DNA of 64,000 bases, taken from contig NZ_BAYA01000034.1 of NCBI RefSeq assembly GCF_000685015.1, positions 1 through 64,000 on the forward strand. The letters are read 5' to 3'. Made by a program: the position numbers and the translations under genes. A model generated the notes under the pieces. The model made no database searches. It saw nothing but the letters and a program-made list of their open reading frames with translations, and was not told where the DNA came from. Origin of the DNA: Paraburkholderia bannensis NBRC 103871. Lineage in GTDB: Bacteria > Pseudomonadota > Gammaproteobacteria > Burkholderiales > Burkholderiaceae. Positions 25,512 through 33,931 of this stretch are shown piece by piece. Positions within the stretch are counted from its first letter, which is position 1. Each line of letters opens with the position of its first letter.

Positions 25512-26834
25512 TCAGCGCGCAGGCTCCGGCGCGACGGCGCGGCGCGCCATGCCCCAGTAGAACAGCGCCGCGCAGCCCGCAATGGCACCGCCGATCACGA
25601 ACGCGAGCGTGTACGAGCCGGTGCGATCGACGATGAACCCCGCCGCGACAGGCGAGAATGCGCCGCCAAAATAGCCGCCAAAGTTCTGGATCGCGCTCAC
25701 TGAAGCAATCATCGAACGCGGCGCGATATCGCCCGCGAGCGCCCACGCATTGCCGATGGTCGCCGCAATGCAGGCAAGGCCGAGCGTCATCAGCGTGATC
25801 GTCGCGCCGATCGTCTGCACGAAAGGCAGCGCGATCGCGCACAGTGCCGCGCCCAGCGAACAAATCACGATCAACACGCGCTTGGCGACCATCGGCGAGG
25901 CAACGCCGCGATCGACCAGCTTCGCCGCAATGAAGCCCGCGACGATCTCGCCCACCGCGCCGCCAAACCACGGAATGCTGGCGTAAAGACCCAGTTGCAC
26001 GAGCGAGATATGAAAGCGGTCGATCAGGTACAGCGGCAGGAACACCAGAAAGAGGTTCCAGAGCCAGATCGCGCAGAAATAGCCGAGGATCATGCCCCAC
26101 ACGCTTTGCGAGGCGAACAGCGCGCGCCATTTGATAGGCGCGCTGTCGAGCGAGTGTTCATGGCCGCCGCCGCCCGCTTCGATATAGGCGAATTCTTCGC
26201 GCGACAGCCGCTGGCTTTGCGACGGATTGCGATAGAGCAGCAGAAACAGCGCCGCGAAGACGATGCCGAGCGCGCCCGTCACATGAAACAGCGAGCGCCA
26301 GCCGAACGCAATCATCAACGCCACCAGCACGGCAGGCGCGAGCGCGGGGCCCCATTTCGAGGAGGAATCCCAGATGCCGGTCGCGAAGCCGCGCTCCTTG
26401 GCGGGAAACCAGGCGGCCGTGATTTTCGCCGAGGTGGGCCAGCACGGCGCCTCGCCGACGGCCAGCAACACGCGCATGAGCACGAGCCCCGCGACCGACC
26501 CCACCACCCCCGTCAGCAAGGTCGCCACGCTCCACCAGATCATGCCGATCGCGTAGACGCGCTTGGCGCCAAAGCGGTCGATGATCCAGCCCGCGGGCAA
26601 TTGCATGACCGCGTAAGTCCACGAAAAGACGGTGCCGAGCAGGCCGATCTGCGTGCGCGTGAGCCCCAGATCGTGGATCATGCCGGGTGCGGCAATCGCA
26701 AGATTCGCGCGGTCGAGATAGTTGATGATGCCGCCGATCAGCAGCCACGTGAGCACGTGCCAGCGAAAGTTCGCACGTGTCGAGTTCGATGCAGCAGAAG
26801 AAGCAGAAGCGTTCGCAACAAGCTTGTCGTCCAT
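25512..26834 (-). CDS. MFS transporter, ACS family
   Basis: A 440-residue transporter with about 12 TM helices and ACS signatures: IGGIINYLDRANLAIAAPGM in TM1, LPAGWIIDRFGAKRVY in loop 2-3. The start at 26834 follows AGGAGACGAG directly; 69 further upstream codons are unlike a membrane protein N-terminus. Together with the FAD oxidoreductase 104 bases downstream it forms a substrate uptake and oxidation unit. The substrate is an organic anion, otherwise unknown. Confidence 0.86.
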   Translation of the reverse strand: MDDKLVANASASSAASNSTRANFRWHVLTWLLIGGIINYLDRANLAIAAPGMIHDLGLTRTQIGLLGTVFSWTYAVMQLPAGWIIDRFGAKRVYAIGMIWWSVATLLTGVVGSVAGLVLMRVLLAVGEAPCWPTSAKITAAWFPAKERGFATGIWDSSSKWGPALAPAVLVALMIAFGWRSLFHVTGALGIVFAALFLLLYRNPSQSQRLSREEFAYIEAGGGGHEHSLDSAPIKWRALFASQSVWGMILGYFCAIWLWNLFLVFLPLYLIDRFHISLVQLGLYASIPWFGGAVGEIVAGFIAAKLVDRGVASPMVAKRVLIVICSLGAALCAIALPFVQTIGATITLMTLGLACIAATIGNAWALAGDIAPRSMIASVSAIQNFGGYFGGAFSPVAAGFIVDRTGSYTLAFVIGGAIAGCAALFYWGMARRAVAPEPAR

Positions 26835-27146
26835 CTCGTCTCCTGGTTTTTTGTGTAGTCGCCCAGAGTGTGGGAAATGCGTGCTTACGGCGGTTTCATG
26901 CGCTCGCTCCATTCTGCGCCTTTGTTTGCGAGGCGAAAAGCAGGGGCGGTAAATCTCGTTGTGAGCGAGAGCGATTTCATAACGACACAACATAAATAAG
27001 CAGGATGCCGAATTAAATAACGAGCAATAATTAATGAACATTATTCATGAAAGCATGCCGATTCAGCGTCTTTATCCCGGCGTGTATCTGTTATCTAATG
27101 CGATCTGGCCGTCGTTTCGACGCGCAGCTACCCGGAGTAACAGCAT
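26835..27146. promoter_or_regulatory. Divergent promoter region with palindrome ATGAA-N5-TTCAT
   Basis: 312 bases between the MFS transporter and the aldo/keto reductase. The section 26980-27060 is strongly AT-rich. A 15-base palindrome ATGAACATTATTCAT lies at 27034-27048, about 100 bases upstream of the reductase start, and could be an operator or a LysR-type T-N11-A site for the regulator encoded downstream. Confidence 0.45.
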
Positions 27147-28157
27147 ATGGATTACCGCAATCTCGGCCGCAGCGGCCTGAAGGTCTCGCCGTTGTGCCTT
27201 GGCGCCATGATGTTCGGTGGCGAAACCGATGAAGCCACCGCGAAGCGCATCATCGATAAAGCCTTCGATCAAGGCGTGAATTTCGTCGATACCGCCGACG
27301 TCTATCACGCGGGCCGTTCCGAGGAAATCGTGGGCCGCGCCATCGCGGCGCATCGGGACGACTGGGTCGTGGCGACCAAGTTCGGTTACCCCGCTGGCCC
27401 CACACAAGGGCCGAACAAACAGGGGCAGTCGCGCAAGTGGATCTTCCAGAGCGTGGACGAGAGCCTCAAGCGCCTGGGCACCGACTATATCGACGTGCTG
27501 TATTTCCATCGGGCCTTGCCTGACCTGCCGCTCGAAGAAGGCGTGCGCGCCGTGGGCGACCTGATCCGCCAGGGCAAGGTGCGCTATTTCGGGCTGTCGA
27601 ATTTCCGTGCCTGGCGTATTGCGGAGGTCGCGCGCATTGCCGACCAGCTGGGCATCGACCGCCCGGTGGCGAGCGAGCCGCTCTACAACATCGTCGACCG
27701 CAGCGCCGAGGTCGAGCAGTTGCCCGCTGCCGCGCATTATGGTCTGGGCGTGGTGCCGTACAGCCCGCTCGCACGCGGCGTGCTCACCGGCAAGTACACG
27801 CCCGATGCGCCGCCGCCCGCCGACAGCCGCGCGGGACGTGGCGACCGCCGCATCCAGCAAACCGAATGGCGCACGGAGTCGCTGCATATCGCGCAGCGTA
27901 TCGCGGACTATGCCGCGCAGCGCGGCACGAACCCGATTGCATTTGCGCTGGCGTGGGTGCTCAACAACCGGCTCGTCAGTTCGACGATTGCGGGGCCGCG
28001 CACCGAAGCGCATTGGGACAGCTATATGCAGGCGCTCGACTTCAAGCTCAGCGCCGAAGACGAGCGCTTCATCGACAGCCTCGTGCCGCCTGGTCATGTG
28101 TCGACGCCGGGCTATACAGACCCGAACTATCCGGTCGAAGGCCGACTGGCGTTCTAG
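27147..28157 (+). CDS. Aldo/keto reductase
   Basis: A 336-residue AKR TIM-barrel enzyme. The catalytic tetrad is present: Asp48 and Tyr53 (FVDTADVYHAG), Lys78 (ATKFG) and His121 (LYFHR). The C-terminal half has NADPH-binding blocks (PYSPLARGVLTGKY and ALAWVLNNRLVSSTIAGPRT). It reduces aldehydes or ketones with NADPH in the cytosol; the substrate is not readable. It is single-gene and convergent with a LysR regulator that may control it. Confidence 0.88.
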   Translation: MDYRNLGRSGLKVSPLCLGAMMFGGETDEATAKRIIDKAFDQGVNFVDTADVYHAGRSEEIVGRAIAAHRDDWVVATKFGYPAGPTQGPNKQGQSRKWIFQSVDESLKRLGTDYIDVLYFHRALPDLPLEEGVRAVGDLIRQGKVRYFGLSNFRAWRIAEVARIADQLGIDRPVASEPLYNIVDRSAEVEQLPAAAHYGLGVVPYSPLARGVLTGKYTPDAPPPADSRAGRGDRRIQQTEWRTESLHIAQRIADYAAQRGTNPIAFALAWVLNNRLVSSTIAGPRTEAHWDSYMQALDFKLSAEDERFIDSLVPPGHVSTPGYTDPNYPVEGRLAF

Positions 28158-28172
28158 CCGTTCGTTCTAGCC

Positions 28173-28198
28173 ATTCAAGCGCAGATTCACGCTTGAAT
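28173..28198. terminator. Stem-loop between convergent reductase and LysR genes
   Basis: 9-bp stem ATTCAAGCG (28173-28181) and CGCTTGAAT (28190-28198) with an 8-base loop; it touches the LysR stop codon. No strong T-run on either side. Confidence 0.5.
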
Positions 28199-29097
28199 CA
28201 CGCCTTGCCGCGATAGCGCAAGGCGTCGATCACCAGCCCGAGCGCGCGCGACGATTGTCGCCGGCTCGGGTAATACGCGTGATAGCCGGGGAACACGGGC
28301 CACCAGTCCTTGAGCACGCTTTTGAGCTGGCCCGCGCGAATATAAGGCAGCGCGACGTCCTCGGGCATGAAGGCCAGGCCAAACCCGCCCAGCGCTGCAT
28401 TGAGCATCTGCGGAATGGTGTTGAAAATAAGCTGGCCGTCCACGCGCACCTGCAAATCGTGGTCGTCCTTCTTCAGTTCCCACGCATACAGGCCGCCCGC
28501 GCTCGTCAGGCGCAGCGTGATGCAGTCGTGCTGGAGCAGGTCTTGCGGCGTTTTGGGCGCCTTGCGTTTTGCGAGGTAAGCCGGTGCGCCGACAATCGCC
28601 ATTTTCAGGTCGGGCGCGATCCGCACGGCGATCATGTCTTTCGCGACCTGGTCGCCGGTGCGCACGCCAATGTCGAAGCGGTCGGCCACGATATCGCGCA
28701 GCCCGTAATCCACGCTGATTTCGACTTTGATGTCCGGATACGCGGGTAGAAAATCCTTGAGCCTGGGCCAGATTACGGTATCGACGGTATGGTCGGTCGC
28801 CGTAATGCGGATCGTGCCCGCAGGCTTGTCACGCAGGTCGGCGAGCGCAGCAAGCTCCGTGTCGATCTGTTCAAAGCGCGGCGCAATTGCCTGGAACAGT
28901 CGCTCGCCGGCTTCGGTCGTGGCGACGCTGCGCGTGGTGCGCGTAAGCAGGCGCAAGCCCAGGCGCGTCTCCAGCGCGCGTATCGTGTGGCTGAGCGCCG
29001 ATTGCGAGACGCCCAACTGCGCTGCCGCCCGCGTGAAGCTGCGTTCGCGCGCGATGGCGAGAAAGGCCAGCAGGTCGTTGAAGTTTTCGCGCGGCAT
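28198..29097 (-). CDS. LysR-family transcriptional regulator
   Basis: A 299-residue LTTR. The N-terminal winged HTH (FLAIARERSFTRAAAQLGVSQSALSHTIRALETRLGLRLLTRTTRSV) is typical, followed by a periplasmic-binding-like effector domain from about residue 90. The subgroup resembles DNA-binding regulators of oxidoreductase genes in Burkholderia, where they often control an adjacent AKR or SDR. No clear ribosome site is visible. The effector is unknown. Confidence 0.9.
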   Translation of the reverse strand: MPRENFNDLLAFLAIARERSFTRAAAQLGVSQSALSHTIRALETRLGLRLLTRTTRSVATTEAGERLFQAIAPRFEQIDTELAALADLRDKPAGTIRITATDHTVDTVIWPRLKDFLPAYPDIKVEISVDYGLRDIVADRFDIGVRTGDQVAKDMIAVRIAPDLKMAIVGAPAYLAKRKAPKTPQDLLQHDCITLRLTSAGGLYAWELKKDDHDLQVRVDGQLIFNTIPQMLNAALGGFGLAFMPEDVALPYIRAGQLKSVLKDWWPVFPGYHAYYPSRRQSSRALGLVIDALRYRGKA

Positions 29098-29157
29098 GTG
29101 AAACCCGAATACGTAGGAAGTGGCGCAAATCCTACCATCGGCATGCGGCGGAGGGCG

Positions 29158-30177
29158 TCAGGTCAATTCGGGCGTCAACTCAGGTGTCAACTCGGGTGTC
29201 ACTGCGGATGTCGACTCGGGCGCGTTGCTGTAGCCGATCGTGCCGGTCAGTCCGGGATAGCGCCGCTGCCACGCGAACGCCACCACGCCGCATCCGCCAG
29301 CCACAATGCCGAAGCTGCCGGCGAACAGCAGCCAAGCCGGCAGCGTTTCGGCGAACCGGTAGATGAAGGCGAACATGGCAAGGCAGCAGGCGATGATGAG
29401 CGTGTATTCAATGCGGCGCGGGCTCTTCATCGGCGCGAACGTTTCCGGATTGACGCCCGCATCGACAAACACCTCGGAATCGAAACGCAGTCCGGGACGG
29501 CGCGCAAGACCGGCGAGAATCGCGGTGACGACTTCGGCGCGATTATGAAAGCGCAGGCACAGCACGTCGTTGCCCGCAAGGCCCAGACGCAGGCTCGTCT
29601 GCACGACGTCGCCGGAGGGCTTGCGCTGCCACAGCAGCAGGTTCTTGACGAGCGCCTGGCGCGTGGCGAAGTCCGTGGAGACGTCGTAGCGCTCGCGCGG
29701 ATTGACGACGATATTCTGCCAGTCGACCCGCGTTTCGACGGCGGTGCGCGCGGCGCCTTGTCGTTTGCCGAAGCCATAGCGGAAGCCCGTTTCGTCGACC
29801 ACGAACCAGGCGCCTGCGTGAACCAGGGCGTCGACGGCGATGGCGCCCATCCAGACGAGCACCGCATAGAGCAACAGCAGCAGCAAGCCGAGCACGGGGC
29901 CCACCGTGATGGTCTTGTCGATGGCAATGGCCCACGCGAGTCCCACGCCGAAGCCCGCGCAGAACAGCAGCATCAGGGCGCTGACCAGGCGCGTCGTCAA
30001 CAGGTCAGGCACGCCTTCGACGCGCGTGAGCGGCTGCGCGCAGCGCGCGGGCAACGGGAGCATGCGCGTGGGGGCTTCGGGAACGGGCGGCGCGACGATC
30101 TGGAGGGGAACCGGCCTCGGCGTTTGCACGGCCTGCACGTGTTCCTGATGACGACGTTGTTGTCTGGCTGACGCCAT
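29158..30177 (-). CDS. Four-TM membrane protein of unknown function
   Basis: A 339-residue protein. A Pro-rich cytoplasmic N-terminus of about 60 residues is followed by TM pair 1 (LVSALMLLFCAGFGVGLAWAI and GLLLLLLYAVLVWMGAIAV), a soluble domain of about 130 residues (DETGFRYGFGKRQGAARTAVETRVDWQNIVVNPR) and TM pair 2 (YTLIIACCLAMFAFIYRF and LLFAGSFGIVAGGCGVVAFAW). The soluble middle resembles a PH-like domain flanked by TM helices, but I do not assign it. The C-terminus ends in TPELTPELTPELT, encoded by a 12-bp tandem repeat. A GTG at 30219 would add 14 residues. Confidence 0.55.
   Translation of the reverse strand: MASARQQRRHQEHVQAVQTPRPVPLQIVAPPVPEAPTRMLPLPARCAQPLTRVEGVPDLLTTRLVSALMLLFCAGFGVGLAWAIAIDKTITVGPVLGLLLLLLYAVLVWMGAIAVDALVHAGAWFVVDETGFRYGFGKRQGAARTAVETRVDWQNIVVNPRERYDVSTDFATRQALVKNLLLWQRKPSGDVVQTSLRLGLAGNDVLCLRFHNRAEVVTAILAGLARRPGLRFDSEVFVDAGVNPETFAPMKSPRRIEYTLIIACCLAMFAFIYRFAETLPAWLLFAGSFGIVAGGCGVVAFAWQRRYPGLTGTIGYSNAPESTSAVTPELTPELTPELT
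29161..29220. repeat. 12-bp tandem repeat encoding the C-terminal PELT tail
   Basis: Five imperfect 12-base units, consensus TGTCAACTCGGG on the plus strand, phased exactly to codons of the minus-strand gene. The number of units may vary between strains by slippage without shifting the frame. Confidence 0.7.
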
Positions 30178-30277
30178 GATGGATAGGTTCTTGAATTCGT
30201 GTGCGCCAAATAATGCCACCGGACGAATTCTCGAACAAGCAACGATGCGCTGCGCATCGAAAGCCGAATGCCTGGTA

Positions 30278-30964
30278 TTACTGATGGATGCTGTATCGCG
30301 CGATCAACGCATCGAGATTCGTGCGGGCAAGCGCGTCGAGTGGCGCGAATTCATCGCTATGAAACAAAGGCGTGTGCTCGCGCAGGTGCCTGAGCGCCTG
30401 CAGACGCCCGGCGCGGAAGACTTCGGCGGGATGGTCGGGATCCTGCGCCCATTCCTGCGCAATGCCGCGATCGTAGTCCATCAGGCGTTCGAGCGGCGCG
30501 GCCAGGATCGCCAGGTCGGCGTCGAGAAAGAGCAGGGCGGCGCGCCGTTGCTCAGGATCGCGCGTGCATTCGGGCGGCAGCTTATGCGATCTGGTTGCGC
30601 GTATCCATTGCCCGGCCAACGCCAGATGCGATGCATGCGTGTGCAACCATGCGCCGGAGCAATGCGTTTGCGCGGTGCGCAGCAGCCATTCCGCGCTATG
30701 CGCTTCGTTGTCCGCGTAATCGGGCAACGTAGTGGCGTAGACCACATCGTGGCCCCAGACAGCCAGTTCGATCGCGGGCCAGAGCGCCTCGCCGCGAAAC
30801 GGCGCGAGATGCGCGAACAGTTCGTCCAGATGCGCGAGCGTGTGATAGAAGCGCTGCGGCTCGCGGTAGGCGCTGTCGATCAACGGCCAGACAGCGGGCG
30901 TGCCGAAGCACGCGTCACACGATGCGCGCAACGTAGCCAGCGCGGAAGGAGCGAGAGTCGTCAT
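30278..30964 (-). CDS. HD-superfamily protein (COG4339-type predicted phosphohydrolase)
   Basis: A 228-residue helical protein with HD metal-site motifs: FYHTLAHLDEL (His41 and His45) and AVWGHDVVY (His72/Asp73), followed later by a conserved DADLAIL. This pattern matches the predicted metal-dependent HD phosphohydrolase family COG4339, whose substrate is unknown. It is single-gene, starts near 30964 and shows no link to the steroid cluster that begins after it. Confidence 0.75.
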   Translation of the reverse strand: MTTLAPSALATLRASCDACFGTPAVWPLIDSAYREPQRFYHTLAHLDELFAHLAPFRGEALWPAIELAVWGHDVVYATTLPDYADNEAHSAEWLLRTAQTHCSGAWLHTHASHLALAGQWIRATRSHKLPPECTRDPEQRRAALLFLDADLAILAAPLERLMDYDRGIAQEWAQDPDHPAEVFRAGRLQALRHLREHTPLFHSDEFAPLDALARTNLDALIARYSIHQ

Positions 30965-31025
30965 GCGCGCAGCCTACCATTGAATTCATGCACCACGCAC
31001 GAAGCCGCGCTCCCGCATAAAAGCG

Positions 31026-31880
31026 TCAGGCGACGATGGCCGGATGCGCCTGCACCGGGCCGCCCAGTTGCTCGCGATGCGAAGGCGGCTGGCGGCCGTC
31101 GATATCCGTGATGCCATATTCGCGCGCCAGTTCCGCGCCTACCAGCACGAGCCCGGATTTTTGCGCGCGTTGTGGATCGCGATAGAGCGCATCGACCAGC
31201 CGCCCCGTAAATTGCGGGCTTTCCGCAAGCTCGCTGAATCCTGTGTACTGATCGGGATGCGCGGCGATCACGCGCGCAGTGCGCTCGGTTTGCAGCATGC
31301 CCATCCAGATCGACACCGCCGCCACGCCGAATGGCCGCAAGTCGACGGCCATGTCCTTGGCGAACTTGTCCACGCCCACTTTCTGCGCGCCATAAGCCGC
31401 GCCATGCATATAGCAGCTCGCGCCAAACGATGACGTGAATGCGATCAGCCCGTCGCGTTGCGCCGCCATCATGCGCGCCGCATGCCAGCTCGCGACATAG
31501 GCCGAACGCAGGCCCACGTCGAGAATATCGGCCATTTCCAGCGGCTTTTCCCAGAACGGCGCAGGGCGGATCAAGTCGTCGTGCAGCACCGTCGCGTTGT
31601 TGACGAGCACGTCGATGCGGCCTTGCTCCGCGCGAATGCGGGCGAATACGGCTTCGACCTGGGCGTCATCCGCGTGATCGCAGGGCAGCGCGATGCCGCG
31701 CCCGCCCAGTTGGTCGATTGCGGCCGCGGTCGCGTGAATGGTGCCGGGCAGCGGCGCATCGCCTTCCTTTTGCGAGCGGCCCGTCACGTAGACGGTGGCG
31801 CCGGTCGCGCCCAGGGCGAGTGCGATGCCCTTGCCCGCGCCGCGCGAGGCGCCGGTGACGAGGGCGACATAGTTGGCCAT
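31026..31880 (-). CDS. Short-chain dehydrogenase, DHRS1-like
   Basis: A 284-residue SDR. Motif TGASRGAGKGIA is at 9-20 and NNA is present in VLVNNAT. The catalytic Ser (TSSFGA), Tyr and Lys (YGAQK) are present. The layout with a long C-terminal region resembles DHRS1-type SDRs, which reduce steroids and other carbonyls, but that link is inference. ATG 31880 is preferred; a TTG at 31904 is also possible. It is the last gene of the minus-strand operon esterase-crotonase-RibB-SDR that faces the LuxR regulator. Confidence 0.82.
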   Translation of the reverse strand: MANYVALVTGASRGAGKGIALALGATGATVYVTGRSQKEGDAPLPGTIHATAAAIDQLGGRGIALPCDHADDAQVEAVFARIRAEQGRIDVLVNNATVLHDDLIRPAPFWEKPLEMADILDVGLRSAYVASWHAARMMAAQRDGLIAFTSSFGASCYMHGAAYGAQKVGVDKFAKDMAVDLRPFGVAAVSIWMGMLQTERTARVIAAHPDQYTGFSELAESPQFTGRLVDALYRDPQRAQKSGLVLVGAELAREYGITDIDGRQPPSHREQLGGPVQAHPAIVA

Positions 31881-31912
31881 GGTGATGTGTTCCGTGAGGT
31901 TCAAAGTGAAGA

Positions 31913-33100
31913 TCAGGCTTCCACCAGCGGACGGGCGTCAAACGTTGCGAACGCAGCGGCGCGAATGGCATCGACAGCCTGCGTAGCGACATCACCGGCG
32001 ACATCTGTGATATCGGCGATATCGGGCAGGTCGCCCAGCGGAATGAACGCGCTGATCTCCAGGCCGTGGCCGGACAGCGCGGGCAACTTCAGCGGACTGG
32101 ACAGCACATTGAGCCGGCGTAGCCCAAGGTCGCGCAGGATCTGCGAGCCGATGCCGTAGTGCCGCTTGCCCGATACCGACGCCGAAGGTGCCTCGCGTGG
32201 CGCCTGCATGCTGCAATCGAGCAGCACGGCCACGCCGCGCCCGCACGCATCGATACGCGCGAGCGCCGCATGCAGCGCCTGGACGTGTGCGTGCGCGTCC
32301 GGCTGGGCATCGAGCAGGTCGAGCAGCGAGCCGCGCTCCTGAACCCGCACGAGCGTCGGCACATCGGCCTCGGGCTGGCCACGCATGAGCGCCAGATGCG
32401 CCGCGCCGCTCACGCGGTCGCGATACTGGATCGCTTCGAACGGCCCCCACGCGGTATCGAGCGAGCGCGCGCCCACGCGCTCGACCAGCGATTCGCGCTC
32501 GCTGCGATAGCGGATCAGGTCGGCAATGGTGCCGATCTTCAGGCCGTGTTCCTGCGCGAAGCGCTTCAACTCGGGCAGGCGCGCCATCGTGCCGTCGTCG
32601 TTCATCACTTCGCAGATCACGGCGGCGGGCGTGAGGCCCGCGAGCGCGGTGAGGTCGCAGCCCGCCTCGGTGTGGCCCGCGCGCACCAGCACGCCGCCGT
32701 CGCGCGCGACGATCGGGAATACATGGCCCGGCTGCACCAGGTGATCGGCGCGCACGCCGGACGCAATGGCGGTGCGGATCGTGTGGGCGCGGTCGGCGGC
32801 GCTGATGCCCGTCGTCACGCCGTGCGCCGCTTCGATGCTCACCGTGAAGGCCGTGCCGTACTGCGTGCCGTTGCGCGTGCTCATCGGTGCGAGTTGCAGG
32901 TGCGCGGCGTGGTTGGCGCTCAGCGTGAGACAGATCAGGCCGCGCGCGTGGCGGGCCATGAAGTTGATGGCGTCGGGCGTCACGCAGTCGGCGGCGATCA
33001 CGAGATCGCCCTCGTTTTCGCGGTCTTCCTCGTCGACGAGGATCACCATGCGGCCCGCGCGCAGCTCCGCGACGATGGTGTCGGTATCGGCCAGTTTCAT
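31913..33100 (-). CDS. ribB: 3,4-dihydroxy-2-butanone-4-phosphate synthase with degenerate GTP cyclohydrolase II domain (RibBX-like)
   Basis: A 395-residue fusion. Residues 1-200 are a complete DHBP synthase: DEEDRENEGDLV near the N-terminus and the HTEAGCDL block, so riboflavin precursor synthesis should be active. The C-terminal half resembles GTP cyclohydrolase II (GIGSQILRDLGLRRL, SGHGLEISAF) but lacks the zinc cysteine motif C-x10-C-x-C; that place reads RGSLLDLLDAQPD. It is therefore probably inactive as a cyclohydrolase, as known for RibBX proteins. The ATG overlaps the crotonase stop. Its place in a catabolic operon with many flavoenzymes suggests a dedicated FMN/FAD supply. Confidence 0.88.
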   Translation of the reverse strand: MKLADTDTIVAELRAGRMVILVDEEDRENEGDLVIAADCVTPDAINFMARHARGLICLTLSANHAAHLQLAPMSTRNGTQYGTAFTVSIEAAHGVTTGISAADRAHTIRTAIASGVRADHLVQPGHVFPIVARDGGVLVRAGHTEAGCDLTALAGLTPAAVICEVMNDDGTMARLPELKRFAQEHGLKIGTIADLIRYRSERESLVERVGARSLDTAWGPFEAIQYRDRVSGAAHLALMRGQPEADVPTLVRVQERGSLLDLLDAQPDAHAHVQALHAALARIDACGRGVAVLLDCSMQAPREAPSASVSGKRHYGIGSQILRDLGLRRLNVLSSPLKLPALSGHGLEISAFIPLGDLPDIADITDVAGDVATQAVDAIRAAAFATFDARPLVEA

Positions 33101-33924
33101 GCGGTGGGCTCCTCGATGTCGATGGTGGTGCGCGCAACGAACTGCGGCGCGCGGCGTTCGGCAAAGGCGCGGCTGCCTTCGCGGAAGTCGGGTTGCGAGG
33201 CGCAGGCAAGAAAGCCGCGCTGCTCGGCGAGCAGTTGCGCGTCGAGCGAGCGGGCCGGTGCATCGGCGATCAGGTGCTTGGTGTGCGAGAACGCGACCGG
33301 CGACAGGTCGGCCAGGCGCGCCGCCCGCTCGCGCGTGGCGGCGGCCAGCCCGGCGGCGGGCACGACCCAGTTCACGAGGCCCACGCGCAGGGCGTCGGCG
33401 GCGCTGTGGCTGTCGTCGAGATAGAGCCATTGCGCAGCCACGCGCGCACCCAGCAAGCGCGGCAGCGTGAAGGTCGAGCCGCCGTCGGGTGACGCGCCCA
33501 GGCGGTTGTACGCGGACGTGAACGTGGCATTGTCGGCGGCGATGGCCACGTCGCACGCGGCGACCAGGGCGAGACCAAAGCCCGCCGCCACGCCGTTCAC
33601 GCTCGCCATGACCGGCTTGGGCGAGCGCGCGATGGTGGCGACCGCAAGCTGCGCGTGGCGCACGAGCTTGCCGATGGCGCGCGTGCGACGGGCTTCGGGC
33701 AATTCGAGCGCGGCGCGCATGGACGCCACGTCGCCGCCCGCCATGAACGCGCGGCCCGCACCGGTCAGCACGATGGCCCGCACTGAGCGATCCTGCGTGA
33801 GGCGTTCGAGCTGCGCGCAGAGTTCGACGGCCATGGCGTCGTTGAGCGCGTTGAGCGCGCCGGGGCGATTGAAGGTGACGGTAGCCACGCCGTCGGCGTG
33901 CGTGATCTTGAGCGTGTCGGTCAT
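33097..33924 (-). CDS. Enoyl-CoA hydratase/isomerase family protein
   Basis: A 275-residue crotonase. The oxyanion-hole motif is at GAGRAFMAGGDV and ASVNGVAAGFGLAL, and the late catalytic position is SPDGGSTFTLPRLLG with Asp where many hydratases have Glu. Substrate is a CoA thioester. It starts 7 bases after the esterase stop and overlaps ribB by ATGA, so it is in the middle of a four-gene operon divergent from the steroid LuxR regulator. Possible roles are hydration or isomerisation in steroid side-chain or ring degradation. Confidence 0.83.
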   Translation of the reverse strand: MTDTLKITHADGVATVTFNRPGALNALNDAMAVELCAQLERLTQDRSVRAIVLTGAGRAFMAGGDVASMRAALELPEARRTRAIGKLVRHAQLAVATIARSPKPVMASVNGVAAGFGLALVAACDVAIAADNATFTSAYNRLGASPDGGSTFTLPRLLGARVAAQWLYLDDSHSAADALRVGLVNWVVPAAGLAAATRERAARLADLSPVAFSHTKHLIADAPARSLDAQLLAEQRGFLACASQPDFREGSRAFAERRAPQFVARTTIDIEEPTA

Positions 33925-33931
33925 GGCGAAA

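Noticed and set aside
25408..26130. Frame continuing upstream of the FAD oxidoreductase start
   Set aside because: Lies inside the transporter gene in another frame; the ribosome site and FAD motif position support the start at 25407.
28789..30171. 460-codon plus-strand frame over the LysR and membrane protein genes
   Set aside because: Spans two real genes on the opposite strand and shows no domain.
31913..32500. Active GTP cyclohydrolase II domain in the RibB protein
   Set aside because: The zinc-binding cysteines are absent, so only the DHBP synthase activity is claimed.
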